A stretch of 64,000 nucleotides of DNA from UBA10649 sp963749905 (GCA_963749905.1 CAVVOF010000004.1:1-64000); one strand, 5' to 3'; positions 1 to 9,006 are shown, counted from the first letter of the stretch. The notes: a model not told the origin generated them from the sequence alone. Made by a program: numbers and translations.

Positions 1-325
1 GCAGCGACTTCGCCGAGGCGATCTGGTCGGTCGCCGAGCCGCTCGAGCCGGCAACCGACTGGATGTACTCCGTCTGCGCCTGCTGCATCGCCTTGGCCTG
101 CTCCAACTGACGCTCCTGCATCCCCTTCCCACGGGCAATGACGTATACGAGGATGCCCAGCCACGGGATGATGATGACGAAGATTATCCACGCAGTCTTT
201 GCCCCTCCGCCCAGATCGCTGCTGCGGAAGATGTCGCCCAGGACCCAGAACAGGCACATGAACCAGGCGAAGAACAGGAAGAACTCGAACAGGGCAAGCA
301 GGAAGGAACCATTGTCGTTGAACAT
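1..325 (-). CDS. PLD nuclease N-terminal-like membrane protein, partial
   Basis: The first 108 codons are visible; the gene runs off the left edge. Two hydrophobic segments (about residues 7-32 and 44-64) are followed by an RGKGMQERQLEQAKAMQQ-type charged, Gln-rich tail. This is the layout of actinobacterial PLDc_N proteins, often with a C-terminal SHOCT domain that would lie outside the window. ATG at 325 follows a purine-rich stretch (AAGAGAGAG) 8 nt upstream. It begins 26 nt after the sulfatase maturase stop on the same strand, so it may be the last gene of that operon. Role unknown; family assignment is by motif layout only. Confidence 0.75.
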   Translation of the reverse strand, partial: MFNDNGSFLLALFEFFLFFAWFMCLFWVLGDIFRSSDLGGGAKTAWIIFVIIIPWLGILVYVIARGKGMQERQLEQAKAMQQAQTEYIQSVAGSSGSATDQIASAKSL

Positions 326-351
326 CGATGTCGCTCTCTCTTGAGTGGGGC

Positions 352-1659
352 TTACTGACCCTTGATCGCTGATGGTGGGATCAAGTCCTGGGCCACGGGC
401 GCTCCGTGGCACTTCTTCCACTTGCGGCCGCCGCCGCACGAGCAGGGGTCGTTCCGCGCCCGCTTGGCATCGGCAGCGGCGTACCAGTCCCGAAGACCCG
501 TGGCGTCGGCGCCGCGACGCAGCAGCCCCGTCATCACCTTCATGGGCTCGTCGACATGACGGAAGAACAGCTGGTACCCCTCGCAGAGGTAGTGCAGGCC
601 GGGCTCGCCGTCCGGGGTGGCCAGGAACCGGTCCTTGGGGCAGCCACCGTTGCAGGCGAAGCGGACGTCGCAGGTCCGGCAGTAGGCGGGCAGCGTGTCC
701 AGCTTGGCCTGACCGAAGGCGCGCTGGGCCGGTGAGTCGACCAGCTGGAGCAGCGTGCGCCCGGCAGTGATGTTGCCGAGCAGGTAGTCGGGGTCGACGT
801 AGTGATCGCACGAGTAGAGGTCACCGTTGTGCTCCAGCGCGACAGCGTCGCCGCACGTGCGGGCATGGACGCACATCCCCGCCTGGTCCATTCCCATCCA
901 GTGGGCGAGCGACGTGTCGAACATCTGGACGAAGACATCGCCGACGTCGTTCCGGGCCCACTCCTCGAACACGTCGACGAGGAATCGCCCGTACTGGGTA
1001 CCCGAAACCGATCTCGTGCTGGCGCGCTCCCCCTCTTCGTGCTCGACGATCGGGATGAGTTGCATGAACGTCGCCCCGAGCTCGTCCCGCAGGAACGTGT
1101 AGACCCTTCGACCGTGATCCCCGTTGGCCGAGTTGACCGTGACGAGCGCATTCCATTCGACCCCATGGCGCTTCAGCGCCTCAAGGCCGGCAATGACGCG
1201 GTCGAAAGTGGGCTTACCGCCCTTGTCGACGCGGAAGGCATCGTGCATCTCACGCGGACCATCGATCGACACGCCGACGAGGAATCCATGCTCAGCGAGG
1301 AAGGCCGCCCACTCGTCGTCGATGAGGGTCGCGTTGGTCTGGATGGTGTTCAGGATCCGCTGCCCGGGCGCCGCGTACTGCGCCTCGAGCTCCAGGGTGC
1401 GCCGGAAGAAGTCGATGCCCATGAGCGTGGGCTCGCCGCCCTGGAACGCGACGACGATCTCGTCTGCCCCGCGCTGGGCGGCGAGCAGCTGGCTGACGTA
1501 GGCCTCGTGCACGTCCGGGGGCATGCGGAATCCGCTGCCGGGGTAGAGCTCCTCCTTGGACAGGAAGAAGCAGTACTCGCAATCCAGGTTGCAGATCGCT
1601 CCGGTCGGCTTCGACATCACGTGGAACATCCGTGATGTCGAGGCGCTGGACTCAGTCAA
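352..1659 (-). CDS. Radical-SAM sulfatase maturase (anSME) with C-terminal SEC-C motif
   Basis: Makes the catalytic formylglycine of sulfatases by a radical S-adenosylmethionine reaction in the cytosol. The radical-SAM CxxxCxxC cluster is Cys23, Cys27, Cys30 (ICNLDCEYCFF), followed by the GGEPTL motif. A SPASM-like region with several Cys (CRTCDVRFACNGGCPKDRF) would bind auxiliary Fe-S clusters. The last 25 residues form a SEC-C zinc motif (CSCGGGRKWKKCH). The start is TTG at 1659, overlapping the sulfatase stop by 8 nt, so translation is probably coupled; an in-frame ATG at 1629 is an alternative. The partner sulfatase immediately upstream has a Cys-type active site, which fits. Use of the oxygen-independent maturase in a probable aerobe is notable. 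Confidence 0.93.
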   Translation of the reverse strand: MTESSASTSRMFHVMSKPTGAICNLDCEYCFFLSKEELYPGSGFRMPPDVHEAYVSQLLAAQRGADEIVVAFQGGEPTLMGIDFFRRTLELEAQYAAPGQRILNTIQTNATLIDDEWAAFLAEHGFLVGVSIDGPREMHDAFRVDKGGKPTFDRVIAGLEALKRHGVEWNALVTVNSANGDHGRRVYTFLRDELGATFMQLIPIVEHEEGERASTRSVSGTQYGRFLVDVFEEWARNDVGDVFVQMFDTSLAHWMGMDQAGMCVHARTCGDAVALEHNGDLYSCDHYVDPDYLLGNITAGRTLLQLVDSPAQRAFGQAKLDTLPAYCRTCDVRFACNGGCPKDRFLATPDGEPGLHYLCEGYQLFFRHVDEPMKVMTGLLRRGADATGLRDWYAAADAKRARNDPCSCGGGRKWKKCHGAPVAQDLIPPSAIKGQ

Positions 1660-4006
1660 GCAGGAACCATCCCCGGACCTGGGCCTCGTGGTCGACGTAG
1701 TGCTCGCCCGAGAGATCGACGACCACCTTGTCGATCATGCCCCCGGTGAACGGGAACGGCGCTTGGTACTCGGGGGTGACGGCCGATCCACTGTCGCGAC
1801 CGACCGAGATTCCGTCGCCAGTCAGGCAGAAGACGCCCGGCTGGGTGGTGATCTCGGCCGATCCGACCGCGTCGCCGTCCACGTAGAGCGTGAGAGTGCC
1901 CGAGGCCCCCGGCATGTGCGGCTTGTCGCTCTTGCCGGTGGCGACGAACTCCGCGACGCACAGGTGCTTGCCCGGTGTCAGATCGCGTTCGGCGACGACG
2001 TCCTGGAGGTACGTGCCGACCCAGTTGAAGGTGTAGCGCAGGCGCCGGTCCTGCACGTACAGGCTGTGACCGCCGGCGACACCGCCCGCTGCCCACAGCA
2101 CCCCCTGCGCGTCGGCCTCGTCCACGTCGACTCCGACGGCAATCGCGTAGGACCGACCTGAGATGAGCGGGCCGGCCGACTCGGGGACGTCGGCGCAGTC
2201 GGGGTAGAAGGTGTACTGGTTGCGCGGGCCGCCCGGCCGGGGCCGCTCGGCCAGGATCTGCTCCAGGGCCGACCTATCGTCCAGTGGCAGGCCGTTGTAC
2301 TCCTCAGCGCACTCGAACCAGAGCGCCGTCATGGCCGCGAGCCGCTCCGGCTCCTGCTCGGCGAGGTTGGTCGACTGGGAGCGGTCGACCTCCAAGTGGA
2401 AGAGCTCCCACTCATCGTCCTCGAAGTGTCCCCAGCTCGACAGCGGCGGATGGACGGTGCAGGCCAGCCAGCCCTCGTGGTAGATCGCCCGCTGCCCGAG
2501 CATCGTGAAGAACTGCGTCGACTTCGCTGGTGCACTCGGATCCGTCAGCGCCGCGGCGAAGCTCTCGCCTTCGATGGGCAGTTGCTCATAGCCGTTGATC
2601 GACTCTGGCGGTGTGATCCCCAGCAGGTCGTACAGCGTCGGCACCACGTCGACGGCGTGGACATACTGATGCCGCACCTCGCTGCTGGAGGCGATCTTGG
2701 CCGGCCAGGACACCAGGCAGATGTCCGCAGTTCCACCCTCGTAGCCGGCCCACCGCTTCCAGTACGGGAACGGGGTGTCCAGCGCCCAGGCCCAGCCGGT
2801 GTTGTAGTGGTTGTTCGAAGCGGGGGTGCCGAGCTCGTCAATGTGCTCGAGGACCAGCTCGGTGGTGTCGGCGATGCCGTTGAAGAATCGCCATTCGTTG
2901 AACGTGCCGTTCGGCCCGCCCTCGCCACTCGAGCCGTTGTCCGACACCGCGACGATGATCGTGTTGTCCAGCTCTCCGGCCTGCTCGAGGTAGTCGATGA
3001 TGCGGCCGAGCCGGTCGTCGTAGTAGGTGACGTATCCCGCGAACACCTCGGCCATCCGGATGAACAGCCGCTTCTCGTCGTCGCTCAGCGTCTCCCAGGG
3101 CCGGACCGTGTCCAGCATCGGCCACGGCTCTCCATTCGGGCCAGTGCGCGCGGGCTCGCCATGCGGGTTGATTCCCGACAGCTCTGTTCCCTCGGGCAGC
3201 AGCCCCAGCTCGATCTGCCGGGCCAGGATCTCCGGGCGCATCGCCTCATAGCCCTCGTCGAACACGCCCTTGTACGCGTCGGCCCACTCCAGCGGGACGA
3301 GGTGCGGCGCGTGCCCGGCCTGCGGTGCGAAGTACATGAAGAACGGCTTGTCCGGATCGATCGTCTTCGCATCCTGGATGAACTGGATCGCTCGGTTGGA
3401 GAGGTCGTCGGCCAGGTGATAGCCGTCCTCCGGACGGGCCGGCGGTTCGATCGGGTGGTTGTCGTGCACGAGGTCCGGGTAGTAGGAGTTCGTCTCGCCG
3501 CCCAGCCAGCCGTAGTACCGCTCGAATCCGCGGCCCAGCGGCCACCGGCCCTTGTACGCGGCGACATTGCACTCTTCCCCGGGAGTCAGGTGCCACTTTC
3601 CGATGCAGTAGGTGTTGTATCCCTGCGCCGCCAGGACCTCCGAGATCATGCCCGTCTCGAAGGGGATCCGCGTAGAGATGCCCGGGAACCCCGAAGCGAA
3701 CTCCGCGATCGTCGCCATGCCGGTCGTGGTCGCATTGCGGCCCGTCAGCAACGACGCCCGGGTCGGCGAGCACAGCGCCGTGGTGTGGAAGTTCCCGAAC
3801 CGGACGCCTCGGTCTGCGATTCGCTGCATCGTCGGGGTCTTGATCGGCCCTCCGAAGACGTCCATGGCCCCATAGCCCACGTCGTCCCAGGCGATCATCA
3901 GCACGTTCGGAGACCCCTTCGGGGCCTTGGGTGCCAGATACGGCGCCCAGTCTGGGGTCGAGTCCCGGACGTCGAGCGCGATCTTGCCCTGGAATGGCGT
4001 GCTCAT
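1652..4006 (-). CDS. Arylsulfatase, Cys-type, with C-terminal lectin-like extension
   Basis: Hydrolyses sulfate esters. In the 784-residue protein Asp41-Asp42 start the calcium site and Cys79 sits in the CSPTRASLLTGR signature, the residue converted to formylglycine. No signal peptide is visible, so it is probably cytosolic. After the sulfatase fold a beta-rich tail of about 170 residues (GRSYAIAVGVDV onwards, with TLYVDG) looks like a concanavalin/LamG-type domain. The start at 4006 is chosen because CAAGGGGATGCC precedes that ATG; an upstream in-frame start at 4060 lacks such a site. The maturase gene overlaps its 3' end. A weak TCCA/TGGA box 86-99 bp upstream may place it under the LAL regulator. 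Substrate cannot be read from sequence. Confidence 0.95.
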   Translation of the reverse strand: MSTPFQGKIALDVRDSTPDWAPYLAPKAPKGSPNVLMIAWDDVGYGAMDVFGGPIKTPTMQRIADRGVRFGNFHTTALCSPTRASLLTGRNATTTGMATIAEFASGFPGISTRIPFETGMISEVLAAQGYNTYCIGKWHLTPGEECNVAAYKGRWPLGRGFERYYGWLGGETNSYYPDLVHDNHPIEPPARPEDGYHLADDLSNRAIQFIQDAKTIDPDKPFFMYFAPQAGHAPHLVPLEWADAYKGVFDEGYEAMRPEILARQIELGLLPEGTELSGINPHGEPARTGPNGEPWPMLDTVRPWETLSDDEKRLFIRMAEVFAGYVTYYDDRLGRIIDYLEQAGELDNTIIVAVSDNGSSGEGGPNGTFNEWRFFNGIADTTELVLEHIDELGTPASNNHYNTGWAWALDTPFPYWKRWAGYEGGTADICLVSWPAKIASSSEVRHQYVHAVDVVPTLYDLLGITPPESINGYEQLPIEGESFAAALTDPSAPAKSTQFFTMLGQRAIYHEGWLACTVHPPLSSWGHFEDDEWELFHLEVDRSQSTNLAEQEPERLAAMTALWFECAEEYNGLPLDDRSALEQILAERPRPGGPRNQYTFYPDCADVPESAGPLISGRSYAIAVGVDVDEADAQGVLWAAGGVAGGHSLYVQDRRLRYTFNWVGTYLQDVVAERDLTPGKHLCVAEFVATGKSDKPHMPGASGTLTLYVDGDAVGSAEITTQPGVFCLTGDGISVGRDSGSAVTPEYQAPFPFTGGMIDKVVVDLSGEHYVDHEAQVRGWFLLD

Positions 4007-4091
4007 GGCATCCCCTTGAGGTGGACGTACCGAGTGGACCGTGCCCGCCGGCACCATCACAGACTAGGCCGTCAGTCGGCGGGGCGCCTCA

Positions 4092-4105
4092 TCCATTTCG
4101 GTGGA
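4092..4105. promoter_or_regulatory. Weak TCCA/TGGA box upstream of the sulfatase
   Basis: TCCATTTCGGTGGA resembles the stronger palindromes at 6674-6690 and 8990-9006 but has only 4-bp arms. It lies 86-99 bp upstream of the sulfatase start, similar to the spacing of the other boxes. Tentative. Confidence 0.3.
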
Positions 4106-4112
4106 CCCCACC

Positions 4113-6083
4113 CTAGGAGAAGACGGCCTCGCGGAAGGCCTCGCGCTGCTCGCACGCGGCCTTGATGCGGTCCATCTGCTCGTCGCTGCACTGCAGGCCG
4201 TAGACGTCGCGGATGAACTCGGGCAGGTCGGGCCGATAGTCATGAGCCCAGGCCCGGTAGGCGCCCGGAATCTGGGCATTCTTCATGTCCACGAGCGACT
4301 GGAAGAAGGTGGTGATGGGACGCCACCGCATGGAGGCCGGGATCCCCCTGGGTGAACGCCCCGGAAGCTCCTGCATGGCTGGCCGGTTGGGGCCGAGCCA
4401 CGCGGGGCGCTGGCTGAGCAGGCCCGCGCCGAACTTCGTGACCCCGTCGTTGTCGTGGCTCAGCAGCACGTAGCGGATCTTCGCTCGAGCCTCCGGGCTC
4501 AACTCACAGAACTGCTCGTAGTCGTTGACGATGGAGACCACGGACTTGTCGACGTCGGGCCGGTCCGGGCCGACGATCTCCTGGCGCCAACGGCTGCTCT
4601 CCGGTGTGCCGATCCATAGGGCTCGGTCGATGCCGAGCGCCTCAGGCCCCAGCGTGCCCCAGCCGGCGAAGGCCGCCTGGCTGGTGTGCGCACCCAGCGA
4701 CTCGCCGAAGATGACCACGCGGGGTCGATCCTCGGGGGCCATCAGGCGCACCCGCTCGAGGATCTTCAGCCACAGCAGTCTGTTCTGGGACTGGGCGTCG
4801 CCGATCTTGCCGAGCGACAGCGGCGACGGACGCTTGGAGTACTGCAGCGTGACCGTCGCGATGTCCCCCCTGGTCAGGTACTGCGCAGCGGCGGTCGCCA
4901 CGTAGTTGACGTAGCCCGTCCCGGTCGGCGAGATGAGCATGAGCAGCGACCGCGACCAGGCATCGGTGCGATCCATCTCTGCCAGAGCCAGGTTCACCCG
5001 GTCGGTGCCCGTGGGGGCGTTGTCGAGGCCGACGAAGATGACGATCGGCGAAGCCTTCGGCTCCTCCTGCATCACGGTGCGGATCGACAGCTCCGGCCGC
5101 TTGGTCCCCTCGACCTCCTCGGGCCGGTCCGTGACCGGCTCGGGTCGGGCGAAGGTCGTCACATGGCGCCGTCCCTCGCGTCCCATCCCCGCCCAGTCAA
5201 CGAGGCTGGCCGGGTCACCGCTCACGAGCGGCGTCGTCCACACCCCGGACGCAGCCTCGTCCAGTGCCTCGTCGTACTGCGAGGTTCCGGACTCGATGCC
5301 TTGCATCGCGTGCTTCCACAGCTGGTGAGTTCCGACGACCAGGCCGCCCAGGGCGAGCAGGTGCGTGGCCCTGCTCCACGTGGCCTCGGAACCGGGCAGG
5401 ACTCGGCTGCCCGCCGAGCCGAGCTTCCGGGCGAGCATGACCTCGCCGACGGCCGCGCCGCCCAATGCGAGCACCACGCCCGCGCCGGCAGCCAGGCCGA
5501 GCATGGGGTTCGCACGAGCCACGTCGGCGACGTCCTCGGGTGGCGTGTCCTGCTGCCGCGCGTACTCGATTGCCAGCGCGGTCGCGACCCCGATCGGGAT
5601 GCCGACCGGAAGGCGCGCGATGCGACCATTCGCGCCGACAGCGTCGTCGAGCAGCCGAGTGAGCGAAAGGCCGCCGGCGAGCAGGGTGGCCCCCAGCCCG
5701 GTCATCGCGAACCGCCAGCCGGCCTGCCGGGCCACCGCCCGGACCTGCGGTTCCTGGTCACGGAAGCCCACGAGCCTCACCACCCCGTAGCCCACCGGGA
5801 TGGCGATCACGTCGAGCAGGAGAGTCGCGGCCTTCGCTCGCTGCTCGTCAGACCACGATGACGGCAGCGGCAGCACGGTCGACACGGCACCGCCGGCGGA
5901 GTCGATGACGTCCTGGGTTACTACCGTCAGGAGAAAGTGGGTCCCCGTGGCCAGGCCGGTGATCAGCCCCTGATCGATCCACGTTCGCTCGGAGAGCGAC
6001 CGGGTGAACGTCGTGGGTACCGCCGCCGAGGCGAGCAGCAGTCCGACCTGCTGCCCCCTGCCGACAACCTGCCTGCTGTCCAT
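4113..6083 (-). CDS. Membrane-anchored alpha/beta hydrolase, Abhydrolase_9 family (copy 1)
   Basis: 656 residues. The N-terminal half is hydrophobic with several predicted membrane helices (FLLTVVTQDVIDS, MTGLGATLLAGG, MLGLAAGAGVVLALGG). The C-terminal half is an alpha/beta hydrolase domain with the nucleophile elbow FGESLGAH near residue 460 and a conserved SHDND segment. This matches Abhydrolase_9_N plus Abhydrolase_9 (DUF2319; I recall M. tuberculosis Rv1069c as a member). Substrate is unknown; lipid or ester hydrolysis at the membrane is the usual guess. ATG at 6083 follows GAGGGAG with 7-nt spacing; GTG at 6086 is the alternative. A second copy lies at 24930-27050. A TCCACC-like box at 6153-6169 sits 70-86 bp upstream. 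Confidence 0.85.
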   Translation of the reverse strand: MDSRQVVGRGQQVGLLLASAAVPTTFTRSLSERTWIDQGLITGLATGTHFLLTVVTQDVIDSAGGAVSTVLPLPSSWSDEQRAKAATLLLDVIAIPVGYGVVRLVGFRDQEPQVRAVARQAGWRFAMTGLGATLLAGGLSLTRLLDDAVGANGRIARLPVGIPIGVATALAIEYARQQDTPPEDVADVARANPMLGLAAGAGVVLALGGAAVGEVMLARKLGSAGSRVLPGSEATWSRATHLLALGGLVVGTHQLWKHAMQGIESGTSQYDEALDEAASGVWTTPLVSGDPASLVDWAGMGREGRRHVTTFARPEPVTDRPEEVEGTKRPELSIRTVMQEEPKASPIVIFVGLDNAPTGTDRVNLALAEMDRTDAWSRSLLMLISPTGTGYVNYVATAAAQYLTRGDIATVTLQYSKRPSPLSLGKIGDAQSQNRLLWLKILERVRLMAPEDRPRVVIFGESLGAHTSQAAFAGWGTLGPEALGIDRALWIGTPESSRWRQEIVGPDRPDVDKSVVSIVNDYEQFCELSPEARAKIRYVLLSHDNDGVTKFGAGLLSQRPAWLGPNRPAMQELPGRSPRGIPASMRWRPITTFFQSLVDMKNAQIPGAYRAWAHDYRPDLPEFIRDVYGLQCSDEQMDRIKAACEQREAFREAVFS

Positions 6084-6152
6084 CACGCCACTCCCTCAAC
6101 GTCGATACCGGCTGCGTGCTAGCGACGGTAGGGGCCCATGGCGACCCACGCC

Positions 6153-6169
6153 TCCACCGCTTGGGTTGA
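6153..6169. promoter_or_regulatory. Candidate LAL-regulator box upstream of hydrolase copy 1
   Basis: TCCACCGCTTGGGTTGA matches 13 of 17 positions of the palindrome at 6674-6690 and sits 70-86 bp upstream of the hydrolase ATG. Inferred site. Confidence 0.35.
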
Positions 6170-6175
6170 TGCCGG

Positions 6176-6223
6176 CGTCACTGCATGGGAGGCACGACCC
6201 GTCACTGCATGGGATGCACGACC
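6176..6223. repeat. 24-bp tandem duplication over a gene end
   Basis: Two adjacent 24-bp copies, 6176-6199 and 6200-6223, differ at one base. The second copy contains the stop codon of the 6202-6600 gene, so the first copy is a duplicated gene end just beyond the stop. Confidence 0.85.
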
Positions 6224-6600
6224 GGCGAGCCGACGAAGAGGACGCAGGCCCCGGACGCGGAAGGAATGTCTCCTTCGACAAGTTGAGTCTGGTACTCCAG
6301 CCCCGCCTCGCGAATGCGCGGAAGGCTCAGCAGGACCTTCGCGTCAGACGCAGGTGCTCGATCAGCGTCCAACAACGACAGCACGGCAGGCACAGGGCGC
6401 ACGCTCGCGCCCTCGAGCTGGTCATACCAGTGGTCGAGGAACAACCCGGTCGGCAGATGGCCCGCTGTCGTACCTGGTTGGTGCGCCAGACAGATGGTCG
6501 AGGGGGCCAGGTCGAGCAGCGTGAGGGTGCGACCGTCGAAACGGACCGCTCTGGCCACCTGCACGTACGTCGCATGCGCGAAGGCTTCCGGGCAGTCCAT
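6202..6600 (-). CDS. Hypothetical protein
   Basis: 132 residues, not recognised. The sequence has the composition of a real folded protein (FDGRTLTLLDLAPS, GLFLDHWYDQLEG, KVLLSLPRIREAGLEYQ) while opposite-strand frames here are Arg/Pro/Ser-rich shadows. No signal peptide or membrane segment. ATG at 6600 has only a weak GGGGG upstream. A perfect 7-bp-arm palindrome 74-90 bp upstream and position next to the LAL regulator suggest control by it. The stop lies in a duplicated 24-bp segment. Function not inferred. Confidence 0.6.
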   Translation of the reverse strand: MDCPEAFAHATYVQVARAVRFDGRTLTLLDLAPSTICLAHQPGTTAGHLPTGLFLDHWYDQLEGASVRPVPAVLSLLDADRAPASDAKVLLSLPRIREAGLEYQTQLVEGDIPSASGACVLFVGSPVVHPMQ

Positions 6601-6673
6601 CGCTCAGACCCCCTACCCACCATGGCACGTCCACGATGTCTCCCAATTCGACCAGTGCGTCCACCGCAGCGCA

Positions 6674-6690
6674 TCCACCCTTCGGGTGGA
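6674..6690. promoter_or_regulatory. Palindrome TCCACCC-TTC-GGGTGGA, candidate LAL-regulator operator
   Basis: Perfect 7-bp arms with a 3-nt centre, between the stop of the LuxR-type gene and the small gene at 6202-6600, 74-90 bp upstream of the latter's ATG. A near copy is at 8990-9006. With no T-run it is more likely a binding site than a terminator. Confidence 0.5.
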
Positions 6691-6706
6691 AGCGCCCGAG
6701 GTGGCG

Positions 6707-8929
6707 TCAGTCTCCGAGGGGATCTTCGAGCAGGCCGAGCATGCGGGCCCGGGCGACGGCCTCGCCACGGGACGACACCCCGAACTTCCGGTAGATCGAC
6801 AGGACGTGCGTCTTGATGGTCGCCTGCGCGAGGAAGAGGTGTTCACCGATCTGCGGAAGCGTCAGGTGGCTGGGGAGGAACTGCAGGACCCGCAGTTCGG
6901 CCGCCGTCAGAGGACGCGTCACCACACCATCGGCGGAAAGCCGCGCCAGGGCCTCTTCCGCCTCCTTCATCCTGTCGTCAGCCGAGGACATCCTCAGGTC
7001 CGGCGTCATGTACCGCTTTGCCTCCGAGATCAGCATCCTGGCAGTCGCGCCGTCGCCGAGGAGGATCGCGGTGCGCGCCTGGAGGAGGCGGCCGGTGACC
7101 GCGAACCAGGGCGCGATGTCCTCGACCAGGCCGTTCAGACGGCGTGCGGTCGCCAGGGCCGCCGAGGCAGCTGCCTGGTCTCCGCGAAGCGCCAGCACCA
7201 GAGCCTGCGCCGTCATGCCGTGGGTCGTGGTGGCCAGCCGCTCAAGGTGGTTGGCCTGAATGACCTCGGCTGCCTCCGAGACGAGGCGAATGCCCTGGAC
7301 CCTGTCACCTTCCTCGATCGCAAGCATCCCCAGCGATGACTTGGCGTCCGCCTCGATCACTGGCACCCGCAGTGCCTGGGCGAGCCGCTCCGCTTCCATG
7401 AGGCTCGCGCGGCCACCGTCCACGTCGCGTTGCAGGGTCAGAACCACCCCGTGCAAGAAGGCGGCCGGGGGCCGGAAGCCGTCATTCACCGCGAGGCCCA
7501 TCAGTGCTCCCTCGCAGAGCTCGCGGGTGTCCTCGAGCCCCGCGCCGCCGATGAGGGCGTGCAGGACCGCGAGGGACGCCGCGTAGCCCTCGGTTCGCGA
7601 GGCACGCCGCCATTCACGACCGGCGTGCCCCTCGGCGGCGAGGGACCACCGAACCATCGTCGCGGAATCGCCCTCCTGCAGGGCCAGCCAGGCAGCGGCC
7701 AGGCACAGCCAACGATCGCTGGAGATTTGCGCCTCGCTCAAGCCGGCCAGCCATGAGTGGAGGAGGCCGATCCGTCCGGAGCCGACGCATCGGGCGACCT
7801 CGGGCCAGACGAGCTGCGAAACCAGGTCGGTCCTCCCCGCCGCGGTGGCATGTCGAATGGCAGCATCTCGATCGTCGTGGGCGGCGAACCAGCGCGCCGC
7901 GCGCTCGTGCAGCAGGGGGATCTCGCCTGGCTCCTGAGTCAGCAAGTCGGAGGACAGCGCTTCGGCGAGCAGCTGGTGGTAGCGGAATCGGTGAGCGTCA
8001 CCGTCCACGGTCATCACCAGTTGCAGCGTGCGGTGCAGGTCCGCCAGGACAGCCGCGGAGTCGTGACGTTCAAGGACGGCGTCGCACAGAGGACCTGTGA
8101 GCTCCTCGAGGATCGAGGTGCGCATCATGAACTGCTGGCGATCCGCATCCAGCGATCCCAGCACCTCGCTGCTCAGATAATCAGTCAGGAACCGACCCGA
8201 GCCCAGGGCGGGCGGCATCTCCCCGGCTCGCGGCGACACGGGCTGGGCGGACATCGCGAGCGCCGTGAGGTAGATCCCCACCGCCCAGCCCTCGGTGTGC
8301 TCGACGATGGCGGCGACCTCGGGATCGCCGAGGTCGAGACCCGCCGAAAGCAGCAGGGTCGCGCCCTCGCGCACATCGAACGCCAGCTCGCTCGACGTCA
8401 GCTCAGCGAGCCGCCCACTTGCCCGGGCGCGGGCCAGCCAATCCGGCGTCCGATCCCGCGTGAGAAGTGCGACGGTCGATCCGTCGGGCACCCCGTCGCA
8501 CACCGCGGCGAGCACCTGTCGTGCCTCTTTCGAGCGCACCAGATGAACATCGTCGATGACCAGCAGGTACGGAACCCCACGCTCGCCGGCAAGGCGTGTC
8601 AACCCTGGCAGCAGAGCGGCCGAGAATCCCGGTTCGGCCGGAGTGATCGTCGTGCGCATCGCCGGAGCCGCAGGGCCGACCTCCTCCAGCACGTCCACGA
8701 GTGCCGCCGCCAGCACGACAGCGTCGTCCATGTAGGCGGCCAATCGAAGGGTGGCGTTCGGCCGCTGATCTACCGCCAGCCACTGCGCCGCCAGGGTTGA
8801 CTTGCCCCCACCGGCCGGAGCGCTGATCACCGTCACGGCGGCCGGCCCCGACTCCTCAAGGAGCGTGAGCAACCGGGTGCGCTCTACGCGCGCATTGTCG
8901 CCGGGGGACGAGGGGCGGCGCGGCGGCAT
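6707..8929 (-). CDS. LAL-family (MalT-like) LuxR transcriptional regulator
   Basis: 740 residues, typical for large ATP-binding LuxR regulators. Walker A is SAPAGGGKST (residues 36-45); Walker B is YLLVIDDVHL near 125. A long helical TPR-like middle follows. The C-terminus is a LuxR-type helix-turn-helix (LTAAELRVLQFLPSHLTLPQIGEHLFLAQ, then KTHVLSIYRKFGV). Such proteins are ATP-dependent activators switched by a small ligand or partner. There is no autoinducer domain, so quorum sensing is not implied. ATG at 8929 lies exactly 12 nt after a TACACT -10 (8941-8936, minus strand) with no ribosome binding site, so the mRNA is probably leaderless. Divergent from the DUF6325 gene. Confidence 0.93.
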   Translation of the reverse strand: MPPRRPSSPGDNARVERTRLLTLLEESGPAAVTVISAPAGGGKSTLAAQWLAVDQRPNATLRLAAYMDDAVVLAAALVDVLEEVGPAAPAMRTTITPAEPGFSAALLPGLTRLAGERGVPYLLVIDDVHLVRSKEARQVLAAVCDGVPDGSTVALLTRDRTPDWLARARASGRLAELTSSELAFDVREGATLLLSAGLDLGDPEVAAIVEHTEGWAVGIYLTALAMSAQPVSPRAGEMPPALGSGRFLTDYLSSEVLGSLDADRQQFMMRTSILEELTGPLCDAVLERHDSAAVLADLHRTLQLVMTVDGDAHRFRYHQLLAEALSSDLLTQEPGEIPLLHERAARWFAAHDDRDAAIRHATAAGRTDLVSQLVWPEVARCVGSGRIGLLHSWLAGLSEAQISSDRWLCLAAAWLALQEGDSATMVRWSLAAEGHAGREWRRASRTEGYAASLAVLHALIGGAGLEDTRELCEGALMGLAVNDGFRPPAAFLHGVVLTLQRDVDGGRASLMEAERLAQALRVPVIEADAKSSLGMLAIEEGDRVQGIRLVSEAAEVIQANHLERLATTTHGMTAQALVLALRGDQAAASAALATARRLNGLVEDIAPWFAVTGRLLQARTAILLGDGATARMLISEAKRYMTPDLRMSSADDRMKEAEEALARLSADGVVTRPLTAAELRVLQFLPSHLTLPQIGEHLFLAQATIKTHVLSIYRKFGVSSRGEAVARARMLGLLEDPLGD

Positions 8930-8989
8930 TGCGTCAGTGTACGAACGCGCACGTGCTCAGCGTCCGGCCGCAGTATCAGGAGCGGGAAG

Positions 8990-9006
8990 TCCACCCGTTC
9001 GGTGGA
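8990..9006. promoter_or_regulatory. Palindrome TCCACC-CGTTC-GGTGGA, candidate LAL-regulator operator
   Basis: 6-bp arms and a 5-nt centre in the intergenic region between the LAL regulator and the DUF6325 gene, 62-78 bp upstream of the latter's ATG and 61-77 bp from the regulator's start. It could serve both directions. Confidence 0.5.

Noticed and set aside
6707..8929. Quorum-sensing LuxR
   Set aside because: 740 residues with a P-loop and no autoinducer domain: a LAL/MalT-type regulator.
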